DNA of 64,000 nucleotides from Sphingomonadales bacterium. Lineage in GTDB: Bacteria; Pseudomonadota; Alphaproteobacteria; Sphingomonadales; Sphingomonadaceae. A program made the translations under genes and the position numbers. Shown here one piece after another: positions 50,697 through 60,913 of this stretch. The notes beneath the pieces were generated by a model, which was not told the origin of the DNA, ran no database searches, and saw only the letters and a list, made by a program, of their open reading frames with translations. Location of the stretch: assembly GCA_025352685.1 (NCBI GenBank), contig JANXSN010000053.1:53364-117363 (forward strand), in the 5' to 3' direction. The number at the start of each line of letters is the position of its first letter. The stretch's first letter is position 1.

Positions 50697-50825
50697 TTTT
50701 GGTAGCAAAGCTGACCGGTCGCAAGCCATCCACCAGGCGCTGTAGCGGTCGGTCAGCTTTGCGGGTGGTCATCGGCGATCTTTGGATAAGCTTGGGTTGC
50801 GAAACTCAACTTATGGAGATCACCA

Positions 50826-51450
50826 ATGCCCCAAGACATGATGGACCTGCAGGCTCTGGTAGGAAAGAGCCCGGACGCTGATTTTCTGCGCGAGATGATT
50901 GGCTTTGCCGGCAAACGGCTGATGGAGCTCGAAGTGGGCGGCCTGACGGCGCTGCCTACGGCGAGAAAGATATCGAGGCCTGGTCCAGCGTACTGGCTAT
51001 CGCGAGCGCGACTGGGAGACGCGTGCCGGCACCGTCGAACTCCGGATCCCCAACTTGCCGCAAGGGGAGTTACTTCCCAAGCTTTTTGGAAGCCAGGCGA
51101 CTTGCCGAAAAGGCGCTGACGGCCGTCGTGCAGGAGGCGTACATCCAGGGGATATCGACCCGCTCGGTCGACGATCTCGTCAGGGCGATGGGAATGAGCG
51201 GCATTTCAAAGAGCCAAGTTAGCCGCCTGTGCGAAGAGATCGATGTCCGTGTGAAGGCGCTCCTCAATCGACCCATCGCGGTCGGTGTGAACAGCGACGG
51301 TCGGCGCGAGTTGCTTGGTATGGCAATCGGCCCGTCTGAGGCCGAAGTGTTCTGGACCGACTTCCTGCGCGGCTTGGCGCGCCAAGGCCTGCGCGGCGTC
51401 AAGCTGGTCATCTCTGATGCGCGCGAAGGCATCGGTCGATGGCAGAGTAA
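50826..51450 (+). pseudogene. IS256 (Mutator) family transposase relic with frameshifts and internal deletion
   Basis: [41 protein letters not shown] / [24 protein letters not shown] / [61 protein letters not shown]... in different frames; stops at ISDAREGIG. Confidence 0.88.
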
Positions 51451-51601
51451 TCTACCCCGGTTGTGACAATTGAAGTCAGGAGGCGGGGCCAGCCGCAGCG
51501 TTTACCCTTCCCTTCGCGGGTCGTCCGAGTCTAATTCGGGGTTTGCCCTGAGTCGAGTTTCGCGTACTGTTTGCCTGAGATTGATCCACGGGAGGTTTCA
51601 T

Positions 51602-52108
51602 ATGTCGCAACAGATTTGGCGGATCGCCGCGATCCTCTTGTTATTTCCGTCGCTGGCAATCGCGCAGGATCGGATGGCGCGACCCGGTAACGGGCCTCAG
51701 CCACCGCAGCGTCCTGCGACCGGAGGTCCTCAAATCCAACCGCCCCGCCCCGGCGGTCCCCAGATCCAGCCACCACGCCCCGGCGGCCCCCAGATCCAGC
51801 CGCCGCGCCCGTTTCCGGGTCATTTGCGACCGCCCCATTTCGGCCATCGACCAGGCTTCCATAGGCCGCCGCACTATCGTCCTAACCCGTACCGTTACCC
51901 GCACGGCTATGCCTATAGGCGTTGGCACATTGGCGCAGTCTTGCCGCATATCTTGTTTGGCTCAGCCTATTATTTCAACGACTATCGTCTGTTTGGCTTA
52001 TACGCGCCCCCGCGCCACTACCATTGGGTCCGCTATGGTCCCGACTTAATTCTCGTAAACACCCAAAACGGACATGTACGGGACGTTCATTACGGCGTGT
52101 TTGCGTAG
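51602..52108 (+). CDS. RcnB-like secreted proline-rich protein
   Basis: Signal peptide, Pro-rich repeats, C-terminal YNDYRLFGLYAPPRHYHWVRYGPDLILVNTQNGHVRDVHYGVFA-type RcnB ending. Confidence 0.75.
   Translation: MSQQIWRIAAILLLFPSLAIAQDRMARPGNGPQPPQRPATGGPQIQPPRPGGPQIQPPRPGGPQIQPPRPFPGHLRPPHFGHRPGFHRPPHYRPNPYRYPHGYAYRRWHIGAVLPHILFGSAYYFNDYRLFGLYAPPRHYHWVRYGPDLILVNTQNGHVRDVHYGVFA
51721..51810 (+). repeat. Three tandem 30-bp units encoding GGPQIQPPRP
   Basis: Units 51721-51750, 51751-51780 and 51781-51810 align in register. Confidence 0.95.
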
Positions 52109-52282
52109 GGAAACAATGCAGCTTGCCGTGTAGCATCGGGCGGGTTCTCGCCGCGCAACGGCGTGATTGTCGGAGCGTAGAGTATTCCGATTGACCTCGG
52201 CAGCGCATTGTTAGGTTGTTCGACACTACCGGTATATTCTCCGCCAGCGTTTCTGGCGCACTTTGATAGGACGGAGAACATC

Positions 52283-53383
52283 ATGGCCAAAGCCCTAGCG
52301 AGCGGAGGCATTCCAACTTGGTCTGTAATCTTCCCCGTCGCTGCGGTGCTCATACTGGCAAGCCTCAGTCCATCGTCGGCCAACGGCTTAGGGGCCATCG
52401 CACTCTTCGCTGCTCTAATCTTCGCCGTCTTCGCCGCTGTTTATCACGCAGAGGTAATCGCACATCGTGTGGGAGAGCCGTTCGGGACGCTCGTGCTAGC
52501 GGCGGCCGTTACTCTAATCGAAGCGTCTTTGATTATCTCGTTGATGCTTTCGGATGATGGCGGCAATTCTACTTTGGCGCGCGACACCCTCTTTGCGACG
52601 GTGATGATCGTCCTAAACGGTATCGTCGGTTTGTGCGTCATCGTCGGCGGCATCAAGCATGGCGGGCAGGGCTTTCAGGTGTCCGGCGCTTCAGCGTTCC
52701 TGATTGTTCTAATCACCGTCGCGACGATTACCCTGGTTATTCCAGTGTACACTCTGTCTGCAGCTGGCCCGGTGTTTACTTCTAGTCAGCTAATCCTGGT
52801 GTCCACAGTATCGCTCGCCGCCTACGGCGTGTTTCTGTTTGTTCAGACCGTCCGACATCGCGATTACTTCCTTCCTGCATTGGGCGCATCTGATGAAGAG
52901 TTACATATGCCACCGCCAACGAACCGCGTTACCGCGCTGTCGGGGGTCTTTCTCCTTGTCGCGCTGGCCGCCGTTGTCTTGTTGGCAAAGACGCTTTCCT
53001 ATCCGATCGAATCAGGCGTGCGGCATCTGGGGGTAGCTGAACCTGGCGCCTTAGTGGGCGCAATTGTCGCGAGCTTGGTGCTGCTACCCGAAGGCGTGGC
53101 AGCTGTCCAAGCTGCTCGTCGGGATCGCTTACAGACCAGTCTGAACTTAGCGCTCGGATCTGGCTTGGCTTCGATCTCTCTGACCATCCCGGCCGTAGCC
53201 GGAGTCTCGTTATTGCTCGGTAAACCCTTTGTCTTGGGACTGGGAAGTAAGGAAATCGTGCTTCTCGTGCTCACGTTCGGAATTTCGATCCTGACCTTGG
53301 GAGAGGGAAGGACGACGGTGCTGCATGGAGCCGTGCACCTCGTGATCTTCGCCGTGTTTGCGTACTTACTGATCGTGCCTTAA
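52283..53383 (+). CDS. Calcium/proton antiporter (ChaA-like)
   Basis: MAKALASGGIPTWSVIFPVAAVL...AEVIAHRVGEPFGTLVLAAAVTLIEASLIISLML...EPGALVGAIVASLVLLPEGVAAVQAARRDRLQTSLNLALGSGLASISLTIPAV. Confidence 0.9.
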   Translation: MAKALASGGIPTWSVIFPVAAVLILASLSPSSANGLGAIALFAALIFAVFAAVYHAEVIAHRVGEPFGTLVLAAAVTLIEASLIISLMLSDDGGNSTLARDTLFATVMIVLNGIVGLCVIVGGIKHGGQGFQVSGASAFLIVLITVATITLVIPVYTLSAAGPVFTSSQLILVSTVSLAAYGVFLFVQTVRHRDYFLPALGASDEELHMPPPTNRVTALSGVFLLVALAAVVLLAKTLSYPIESGVRHLGVAEPGALVGAIVASLVLLPEGVAAVQAARRDRLQTSLNLALGSGLASISLTIPAVAGVSLLLGKPFVLGLGSKEIVLLVLTFGISILTLGEGRTTVLHGAVHLVIFAVFAYLLIVP

Positions 53384-53406
53384 AATCGGGTCGGTTTTGC
53401 GACCAC

Positions 53407-53945
53407 TTGTGGTCAGAACAGATCCTGAGTCACACATCCGACGAAGTGATTGGACGCAGTTTTCGTGAGTTGATCTGGCCGGGCGATCTCGGCGCAACAA
53501 CGAGCGCCGTCGCGGCCGCCAGCGCTGGCCGCGACCTCAACGGATTTCAGAATCGCTATCGAGCCAAGGATGGGACGCTTCGCTGGATAGCGTGGCGTAC
53601 CACTTTGGAGAATAAGCAGATCTTCGGTTACGGACGCGGCATTGCCGCTCGGAGGGAACGGGAAACCAAACTCCTGCAAACGCAGGAAGCGCTCTGACAA
53701 GCCCAGAAGATGGAGGCGATGGGCCAGCTCACCGGCGGCGTCGCTCACGACTTCAACAACCTGCTGACCCCCATTATGGGCTCACTGGACATGCTGAAGC
53801 GCAGAGGAGTTGGGGGCGAGCGAGAACAACGGTTGATCGCGGGTGCCGCGCAAGCCGCCGAACGCGCAAAAATACTGGTTTAAAGGCTTCTCGCGTTCGC
53901 GCGCCGTCAACCGTTGCAGGTCCCCCGCCGCTGCCGAAGCGCACA
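53407..53945 (+). pseudogene. PAS-domain histidine kinase fragment with two in-frame stops
   Basis: ...GRDLNGFQNRYRAKDGTLRWIAWRTT...[41 protein letters not shown]...[24 protein letters not shown] at 53695-53697 and TAA at 53881-53883. Confidence 0.88.
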
Positions 53946-53948
53946 GGC

Positions 53949-54719
53949 TTGGCCTGCACGTACGCGGGGCCGCTCGATGCTGTGCGTGCAGGTTATGATG
54001 AAGTCACGCACATCAATTTCATCATAATGCAGGCGATGCCGCAGGAAGTCGTGGATAAGGCGAATTCCGCAGCTCGCCTTGAAGGTCCGGCGCGGTACGG
54101 CGAGGTACGGCGAGGTACGGCAAGGACATGGATCTCGATTCGCCGGCGATGAAGGCGTTTTATGCCGAGCTTGCGGCGCGACACACCATTGTCGACCCGA
54201 CGCTGACAGTCTGGGAGCCGCTGCTAACGTCTGACGGCAGCGTCATTTCCCTCGAATATGCACCGTTTACTGAAATTGCGCCGCCATCGGTCACACGCGG
54301 TTGGAAGATCGGTGGCTATCCTTTGTTTGGCGGCCTGACGCGCGACGATTTCCGCAAGAGTTTTGCCAAGATGGTCGGTCTGTTGGGTAGACTCCATCAG
54401 GCGGGGGGTACCGATCGTTGCTGGCACCAGCGGCTCGGGGCTCGAACTGGTGCGCGAGCTCGAGCGCTATCAACAGGCTGGCCTCAGCAACGCCGCAGCC
54501 TTGCAGACTGCAACGATCGTCCCCGCACGGATGACGGACATGGCCGACCGCACCGGGTCGATTGCGCCCGGCATGACGACGGACCTGATCCTCGTCGACG
54601 GCGATGTCTCGAAGGATCTCGCCGATTTGCGTCATGTCGACACCGTATTCCTGGACGGCTATCGCCTCGACGGCGTGGCTTTGCGTCAGGCAAGTGGTTT
54701 GAGCGGCATGCCGAAATAA
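53949..54719 (+). pseudogene. Amidohydrolase family C-terminal fragment with two frameshifts
   Basis: GYDEVTHINFIIMQAMP...GPARYG / KDMDLDSPAMKAFYAELAARHTIVDPTLTVWE...GLLGRLHQAG / VPIVAGTSGSGLELVRELERYQQAGLSNAAALQTATIVPARMTDMADRTGSIAPGMTTDLILVDGDVSKDL. Confidence 0.87.
54094..54123 (+). repeat. Tandem 10-bp repeat GGTACGGCGA x3 (last unit GGTACGGCAA)
   Basis: Units at 54094-54103, 54104-54113, 54114-54123; sits at the first frameshift of the amidohydrolase pseudogene. Confidence 0.95.
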
Positions 54720-54833
54720 CGACGTCGAAATCACGGCACTGAGCGTGAATCGCACCCCGTTCGCAGATTCCGACTGGAGTCGTGTGCCCGTGAACGGGCG
54801 GCAGCTTTGGGCACGAGCTACATTGCCAATCGT

Positions 54834-55670
54834 CTAGGCAACCCTGTCGTGCTTGTCTGCCCGCCGCTTGCCAAGCAGCAGGCGCTTTTCGAGATGCGCG
54901 CGGAGTTGCGTATAATAGGCGGTTAAAAAGCCCTCGATATCGGTGACCTCGGTCTGCCAACCAATCTTGTCGATAATGGCTTGGGCCACGGTTATCGTTG
55001 CCTTGGCGTCGCCCCGCCTCAGCACACCCTCAAGCGTTTCGAGTTCATAGACTCCGTAGGCATCTAGCTGGACGCTGGTAAATACGAAAAGGTTCACGAG
55101 CCGAGCCGTGGTCAGGTCACGGCCGAGTTTGTCACGCGTGGTCCGGATGACCCACGTGCCGGCAAGCAAATCACCAACGCGCAGCCGGTCCTTGTTGAGC
55201 AGCGGGAAAAGCAGGAACACGCCGGTCCAGCCGAAGCCGAACCACCCCGTCAGCGAATCGACGGACTGCTCGGCGAGTCCTGCCAATAGCATCGATAAAG
55301 GTAGAAACACCTCGATCTCGCGAAGCAGATTACGAGCGATGACGGCATCGCCCGTCAATCGTCCGCCGTCGCGCGCGACGACGCGCAACCCCATCCAGCG
55401 TTTGCCGAACGTCGCCGCGCGCGGCCGCATTTCCATGATAATGAAATAGAAATTCCGGATCACGAACGAACCGAGGAGCCAGACGACCCCGACTGGCTCC
55501 AATGATTTCTCGCCAACGCCCCAGACGCCGAAGACCGCGATCAGCGTTAGCGCGATCATCGCCCCGACGAGCACGAGACAGTCGAGTATGAATGCGGCCG
55601 CCCGCTGTCCTGCATCGCCGAGGACGACACCGAGGTCCACACCCTCGGGCGTGACAAGGCGGCGGCGCAT
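54834..55670 (-). CDS. RDD family membrane protein
   Basis: MRRRLVTPEGVDLGVVLGDAGQRAAAFILDCLVLVGAMIAL...TFGKRWMGLRVVARDGGRLT...NKDRLRVGDLLAGTWVIR. Confidence 0.9.
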   Translation of the reverse strand: MRRRLVTPEGVDLGVVLGDAGQRAAAFILDCLVLVGAMIALTLIAVFGVWGVGEKSLEPVGVVWLLGSFVIRNFYFIIMEMRPRAATFGKRWMGLRVVARDGGRLTGDAVIARNLLREIEVFLPLSMLLAGLAEQSVDSLTGWFGFGWTGVFLLFPLLNKDRLRVGDLLAGTWVIRTTRDKLGRDLTTARLVNLFVFTSVQLDAYGVYELETLEGVLRRGDAKATITVAQAIIDKIGWQTEVTDIEGFLTAYYTQLRAHLEKRLLLGKRRADKHDRVA

Positions 55671-55680
55671 CGATCGCGCT

Positions 55681-56670
55681 TCACGCGGCACGACGGAACC
55701 TGACGATGTAGTAATAGGCGATCCAAAAAATGAGCATCCCGCCACCGATCGTAAAGCGGATGGCGTCCGAATTGACGGTTTGCCGGCCAATCCCTTCGAG
55801 GAGCCCTGCAATCGCAAGCATGAGGATCACGCCGATCATCGCAATACCCGCGGTGCGCCCGGCCTCTGCCGCCGCCGCCATGCGGGTTGCTACACCGGGA
55901 AAGGCAATGCGCGTCCCGATGCGCAGCCCCGCTGCTGCCGAGATGACGATGGCATAGAGCTCGGTCGTCCCGTGGATCGACAGCCATCCCGTCATCGGGA
56001 CGCCCATCCCTTTGGCTACATAAATCTGGAGCATCGCGCCGAGCATCGCGCCATTGGAAAACAAGAGCATCAAGGTCGGCACGCCGAACGCAAAGCCCAA
56101 TGCGAAACACCCGAGCGCAATCTGGGCGTTGTGGGTGAACAGCATCGTCGCAAAGAAGCGTAAACCCGATTGGCCCGTGGGCTGCGTATAAAGAACTTGC
56201 TTGAGCGCTTCGGCGGTCGCGTGCGGCCCGCGCCCTCCAGCCATGTCTGAGCCAACGATGGCGCCGAACCAGTCGGGATTTCCCTGCACCAGCAGATAGC
56301 CCGTCATCGTTCCGGCAGTCAGAATGACCAGCGCAACCAATGTCTCACGCCACATCGACCGCACGGCGCCGGGCCAGTCGACGAGGAAGAACTGCGCGAG
56401 GCGTTTTCCGAATCCGCCACTCGCACCATAGATCGCGAGGTAAGCACGCAACGACAGTGCCTCGAGATAGTCGATCAGAGCCCGGTCGAGCACGGTCGAT
56501 CGCGCCACCGACAAAGATGACAAAGTCGAACGATAGAGCAGTGGCAGTTCAAGCAGATCGTCATCGCTAAGTGCACGCGGACTACGCACTTCAATGCGCT
56601 TCAGCATTGCCTCTAACCGTTGCCAGTCGAGTTCGCGTTCGGCGCGGAAAGACCTGCTGTCCTGGCTCAC
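55681..56670 (-). CDS. Stage II sporulation protein M family membrane protein
   Basis: ALGCFALGFAFGVPTLMLLFSNGAMLGAML...GWLSIHGTTELYAIVISAAAGLRIG. Confidence 0.9.
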   Translation of the reverse strand: MSQDSRSFRAERELDWQRLEAMLKRIEVRSPRALSDDDLLELPLLYRSTLSSLSVARSTVLDRALIDYLEALSLRAYLAIYGASGGFGKRLAQFFLVDWPGAVRSMWRETLVALVILTAGTMTGYLLVQGNPDWFGAIVGSDMAGGRGPHATAEALKQVLYTQPTGQSGLRFFATMLFTHNAQIALGCFALGFAFGVPTLMLLFSNGAMLGAMLQIYVAKGMGVPMTGWLSIHGTTELYAIVISAAAGLRIGTRIAFPGVATRMAAAAEAGRTAGIAMIGVILMLAIAGLLEGIGRQTVNSDAIRFTIGGGMLIFWIAYYYIVRFRRAA

Positions 56671-57944
56671 AGCAGGTTGCGCCGCTTGAGCCCGAGATAC
56701 GCATTAACCAATTCCGGCCCCACCTTGTCATAGCTGGCTTCAACGATGTGGACGCCGAGCCGTTCAAGTCGTGCAACGACGATACGCCGTTCGCGCAGCA
56801 TCGCGGCCGCAATGACTGCTCGCGACACGTCGTCGGCATGAAGCGGCTCCGCCTCAGCCATGGCTGCAAGCTCGACATCATGCATCAGAACAAACAGGAC
56901 AAGGTGCCGTTCTGCAAGCCGTCCGACTGTCTTCAGCATAAGCTCCGCACTGGTCGGATCGACGAAATCGGTGAAGACGAGCACCAACGAGCGCCGCTTG
57001 AGCTGCGCGCCGAGCGTGGTCAACGCGAGCGTAAAATTGGTTTCTTCGTTCGAGTAGTCGAGCTCGGCGGCCAGGCGCTGGAATGTGCCGAACGACCCGA
57101 CGCCCGACACCGCGCCGCTGCTGATGCGAGGCCGCGCATCAAAACCGAACAGCGAGACCTTGTCACCCAGCTTGAGTGCCACGAAGGCAGCAGTCAGCGC
57201 CGCCGATATCGCGCGGTCAATTCGCGGTACCCCTTCAACAGGCTCGCACATCAGCCGTCCAGCATCGATGGCAAAGACGACATCGTTGTTACGTTCGGTC
57301 CGGTATTCCTTGGCGATCAGCCCGCCGTGGCGGGCGCTCGCCTTCCAGTCGATCGTGCGCCGATCCATGCCGCTGCGAAATTCCGCGAGCGCCTGAAACT
57401 CTCCCGCAGCCCCCGTATCAACTTGAACGATCGCACCGAGGCTCGCATCGCGGCGGAACAAGCGAAGCGCTTCTGCCCGTGCGGGACGGACGTCGGGCAG
57501 GATGGCAATCTGGCGATCGAGCGCCACGCGTCGTTGCCGCCATGCCAGGCCAAACAGCCCCGGCCAGCGTAGCCACAGCGCGTCGATCGCTGCCGATCCG
57601 CGCCGCACGGCCGTGTATGTTTTGCGTAGCGAGCGCGCGCTCTCTTCGCCAGCGAGGCGGGCGTCGTGTTCGATGACCGCCTCGAACCGGCTGGTGCCGC
57701 TCATGCGCGCGGTAATAGCGAGGCGGACCTCCTCGCCAACGAACGCAGCACTCGGTGCGTCGAGCGCCACTTCCAACGTATTGGCGCTCGAAGTTCCCAG
57801 TGCGTCGGCAAGGGTCAAGGCGAGAATGAGCACGACGAAGACGAGGCCCGCATACCAAAATTGCGGCACGGCGAGCGCGACGGCGAGCGCCGGGATCGCG
57901 CTCGCTGCTGCCAGAAGTGCCGCCCGCCCGCTCGGGTAGATCAT
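56667..57944 (-). CDS. DUF58 domain-containing protein
   Basis: [47 protein letters not shown]. Confidence 0.93.
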   Translation of the reverse strand: MIYPSGRAALLAAASAIPALAVALAVPQFWYAGLVFVVLILALTLADALGTSSANTLEVALDAPSAAFVGEEVRLAITARMSGTSRFEAVIEHDARLAGEESARSLRKTYTAVRRGSAAIDALWLRWPGLFGLAWRQRRVALDRQIAILPDVRPARAEALRLFRRDASLGAIVQVDTGAAGEFQALAEFRSGMDRRTIDWKASARHGGLIAKEYRTERNNDVVFAIDAGRLMCEPVEGVPRIDRAISAALTAAFVALKLGDKVSLFGFDARPRISSGAVSGVGSFGTFQRLAAELDYSNEETNFTLALTTLGAQLKRRSLVLVFTDFVDPTSAELMLKTVGRLAERHLVLFVLMHDVELAAMAEAEPLHADDVSRAVIAAAMLRERRIVVARLERLGVHIVEASYDKVGPELVNAYLGLKRRNLL

Positions 57945-58897
57945 CGCGGCGCTTCTGTTCGCGCAATCAATTCAGCAACGACAGCTTCGACCCGCTTGCC
58001 GTCGATCTGTGCCGAAGGAGACAGGATGACGCGGTGACGCAGAAGCGGCAGCGCGAGTGCTTTTACATCATCGGGGATCGCATAGTCGCGTCCATCGAGG
58101 GCCGCGCGCGCGCGCGCGGCACTGGCCAGCATCGCCGCCGCGCGCGGACTTGCCCCTGTTTCGAGCGAAGGGCTCTCGCGGGTCGCGCGGACCAGTCGCA
58201 CGACATAGTTGACGACGTCGTCGACAACGCGGATGTTTGCGACCGTTGCGCCCGCCGTATCGAGCGTGTTGGCACTGGCGACAGCTTCAATGCCCCATTC
58301 CTCGATCTGCGGCGCGCCGAACCGCGCACCATGCCGAGCGACGATGGCAGTTTCCTCCTCGATGCTGGGATATTCGACCACCTGCTTGAACAAGAACCGA
58401 TCGAGCTGCGCCTCGGGCAACGGATAGACACCTTGTTGCTCGATCGGGTTCTGTGTCGCGACCACCATAAAATGCTGAGACAGCGCATGGGTCGTTCCGT
58501 CGAAGGTCACTGAGCGTTCCTGCATCGCCTCGAGCAGTGCGGCCTGCGTCTTGGGCGGGGTCCGATTGATTTCATCGGCGAGCAGCAACTCGGTGAAGAT
58601 CGGCCCCTTGGTCAGCGTGAACGTCGATGTTTGAAAGTTGAACAGATTCGCACCGATGATATCGCCGGGCATCAAATCGGGCGTGAACTGGATGCGGCCG
58701 TAACCGAGGCCTGTTGCCCGCGCAAAGCAGCGCGCAAGAAACGTCTTGGCCGTCCCCGGCGGCCCTTCGAGCAAAATATGACCCTTGGCAAACAGGGCCG
58801 TCAGCATCAGGTCGACCGTGTCGTCGTGCCCGGTGATTGCCTTTGCGACTTCGCCCCGGATCCGTGCGCCGAGCGTCTTTACCTCATCTACCGTCAC
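57941..58897 (-). CDS. MoxR family AAA ATPase
   Basis: [50 protein letters not shown]...[23 protein letters not shown]. Confidence 0.95.
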   Translation of the reverse strand: MTVDEVKTLGARIRGEVAKAITGHDDTVDLMLTALFAKGHILLEGPPGTAKTFLARCFARATGLGYGRIQFTPDLMPGDIIGANLFNFQTSTFTLTKGPIFTELLLADEINRTPPKTQAALLEAMQERSVTFDGTTHALSQHFMVVATQNPIEQQGVYPLPEAQLDRFLFKQVVEYPSIEEETAIVARHGARFGAPQIEEWGIEAVASANTLDTAGATVANIRVVDDVVNYVVRLVRATRESPSLETGASPRAAAMLASAARARAALDGRDYAIPDDVKALALPLLRHRVILSPSAQIDGKRVEAVVAELIARTEAPR

Positions 58898-60113
58898 GCG
58901 TTACCTCTTCTTTCCAGTGATGAAGGGCGTACGCGGCAGCGCGCATCCCTTCGGAATCCTTTGCATCACGCGCGGCGGCGGCCAGCGTCGCAAAGTCGCA
59001 CCCTTGCACGCCTGGCAGTTGTGCCAGCCAGTCTTCGAGCGGTCCGGGCTCCAATGCTGACGCGCCGAGCGCTATGGCCGCGCTCTCCCTCACGATCGCC
59101 ACATAGCGGTCGCCCAACCGACGCACGGCTCCAGCCCGGGCGAGCAGAATCGCTGCATTGTCAGCGAGCGCCCGCTTACCGAACGGAATGGCGCGTGGTT
59201 CAGGCAACGCCGGCCCGAAGCGGCCGAAGGCGTGAATGCCGACCAGCAAGGCGGCCGCGAGCACGGCCAGTGTCATTGCAAGAAACGGCGGTTCAAACAT
59301 CAGTTGCAAGAGATTGCGGTTATCCACCCCGTTCAGGATCATGTCGAAGCCGACTGAATCGTCGGTGCTGGCGCGCAAGGCATCCACGATTTCCAAGGCG
59401 CTCCGCGCCCCTTGCGGTGTTTTCAACGCCATGTTGGACAGAAGATCGGGATCGGCCAGGATATAATCTGCGGCCCCGTTGTGCAGGTCGGTTCGACCCA
59501 GCACGGTCCGTCCGGCGGTGTCGACCAGCACCGGTAACATGCCAGATACAATGAAATGGGGGTTGCGCGGCATCGGCACATCGACGCCGGCCATCTCGCT
59601 GCCCCGTACACCGCGCACGCGACCGCCGCTCACCGCCTTACCCTCGGCAAATTTGATCCGTCCGAACACCGCAAGGAGATCGGGCGAAAACGCAGCATCG
59701 AGCGTGCCGTTCTGTTGCACCCAATCAGGCTTGCCAAAAATCGGGGATGTCATCCATTTGGGCAGGATGTAGAGCGTTTTAGTTCCTTCAGTCCCCCGAC
59801 GCTCGGCCACCAAGGTCTTCAGTTTGGCCACATCCGTGCCGGGCTCGATCGTCACAATCATGAACCCCGTCGCCAACCAGTCATTCCTGCTCTGGGTGAA
59901 GTCGGTGCGCCGCCCGGTCGTTTCCGACAGGTGGTACAGGCCGTAAAAGCCAACCGCGGATTTCGAGATCGGACTAACGCCGTTGCCACCTCGAATTTTG
60001 AGCTGTGGCGCATAGGCGGTGAGGAAGAGGAAACCCAGGAACGCGACGATCCCGGCAAGCACCAGCAGCGCAACCAGGCGCGCCGAAAACGGATTGGCAT
60101 TACCGTCAGCCAC
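58884..60113 (-). CDS. DUF4350 domain-containing protein
   Basis: [65 protein letters not shown] start at 60113 chosen, overlapping the upstream gene end. Confidence 0.8.
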   Translation of the reverse strand: MADGNANPFSARLVALLVLAGIVAFLGFLFLTAYAPQLKIRGGNGVSPISKSAVGFYGLYHLSETTGRRTDFTQSRNDWLATGFMIVTIEPGTDVAKLKTLVAERRGTEGTKTLYILPKWMTSPIFGKPDWVQQNGTLDAAFSPDLLAVFGRIKFAEGKAVSGGRVRGVRGSEMAGVDVPMPRNPHFIVSGMLPVLVDTAGRTVLGRTDLHNGAADYILADPDLLSNMALKTPQGARSALEIVDALRASTDDSVGFDMILNGVDNRNLLQLMFEPPFLAMTLAVLAAALLVGIHAFGRFGPALPEPRAIPFGKRALADNAAILLARAGAVRRLGDRYVAIVRESAAIALGASALEPGPLEDWLAQLPGVQGCDFATLAAAARDAKDSEGMRAAAYALHHWKEEVTRDGR

Positions 60114-60765
60114 GCGTAGGCGCTCGCGCCCACGTGGCAGGCGTTGCAAATCGGGCATAGGCAGCACGGCAGTCGGCCCACGCCTCCGACGTAACGGCGC
60201 GGCTGCCGAACGCGCTGACCTCGACAACGTTGGCAATCGCAGCAAAGGCCGGACGCGCTGCGCCCGGCAGCGCGTCGGCCCCGGCAATGTCGCGGGCCGT
60301 GAGCGAGGGCTTCAGAAACTGTGGTAAGCGCCGAGCGATATCCTCGACACTACGGTGGAGCAGCAAACGAGCCGCCTCGGCATAACGACCTTGCGCGGCC
60401 AGATCCTCTGCTTCGGCAAGGAGCGCGCGTGCAACCCCTTCGTCGGGCCGCCAGTCCTCGGTTTCGGTTTCGGCATCAGGGCGACGACGGGGCCACGGCC
60501 ATTCAAACCCGTCGCTGTTTCGGATCACGAAATAAACGGCAATCAGAACTGCGATGATGATCGCGCCCCAAAACATATAGGGAAAGGCCGGAGCCAACCA
60601 TCTGAAAAATGCAGCAATCGCTTCGAGCCACGCCGGCGGCTTTGGTGGGCGTGCAAGGGCAGGCAAGTCGAACTGGATCGAGCCGTCAGCGACGAGCGCG
60701 CGGTGCGTCAACTCCAGCCGTCCGCCGCCCAGCGCTTCGGCTCCCTGTCCCGCTGCAGTCGCCAC
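60106..60765 (-). CDS. DUF4129-like membrane protein
   Basis: Single TM plus C-terminal ARALLAEAEDLAAQGRYAEAARLLLHRSVEDIARRLPQFLKPSLTARDI. Confidence 0.78.
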   Translation of the reverse strand: MATAAGQGAEALGGGRLELTHRALVADGSIQFDLPALARPPKPPAWLEAIAAFFRWLAPAFPYMFWGAIIIAVLIAVYFVIRNSDGFEWPWPRRRPDAETETEDWRPDEGVARALLAEAEDLAAQGRYAEAARLLLHRSVEDIARRLPQFLKPSLTARDIAGADALPGAARPAFAAIANVVEVSAFGSRAVTSEAWADCRAAYARFATPATWARAPTRG

Positions 60766-60913
60766 AAAATCCCCGAACCATATGTCTGGACAGGTGTTTG
60801 ACCCGACCCCGCGACGTGCGCAAGCAAGGAACGTCGTTGGGAGCGATATTCAACATGGGTAGACAAGGCCTGCAGGAGTTGCGAGCCTGTCCTCGCGCTC
60901 GGGGGAATACGAC

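Noticed and set aside
56571-57572. 333-aa plus-strand ORF
   Set aside because: Antisense to DUF58 gene; no domain-like motif.
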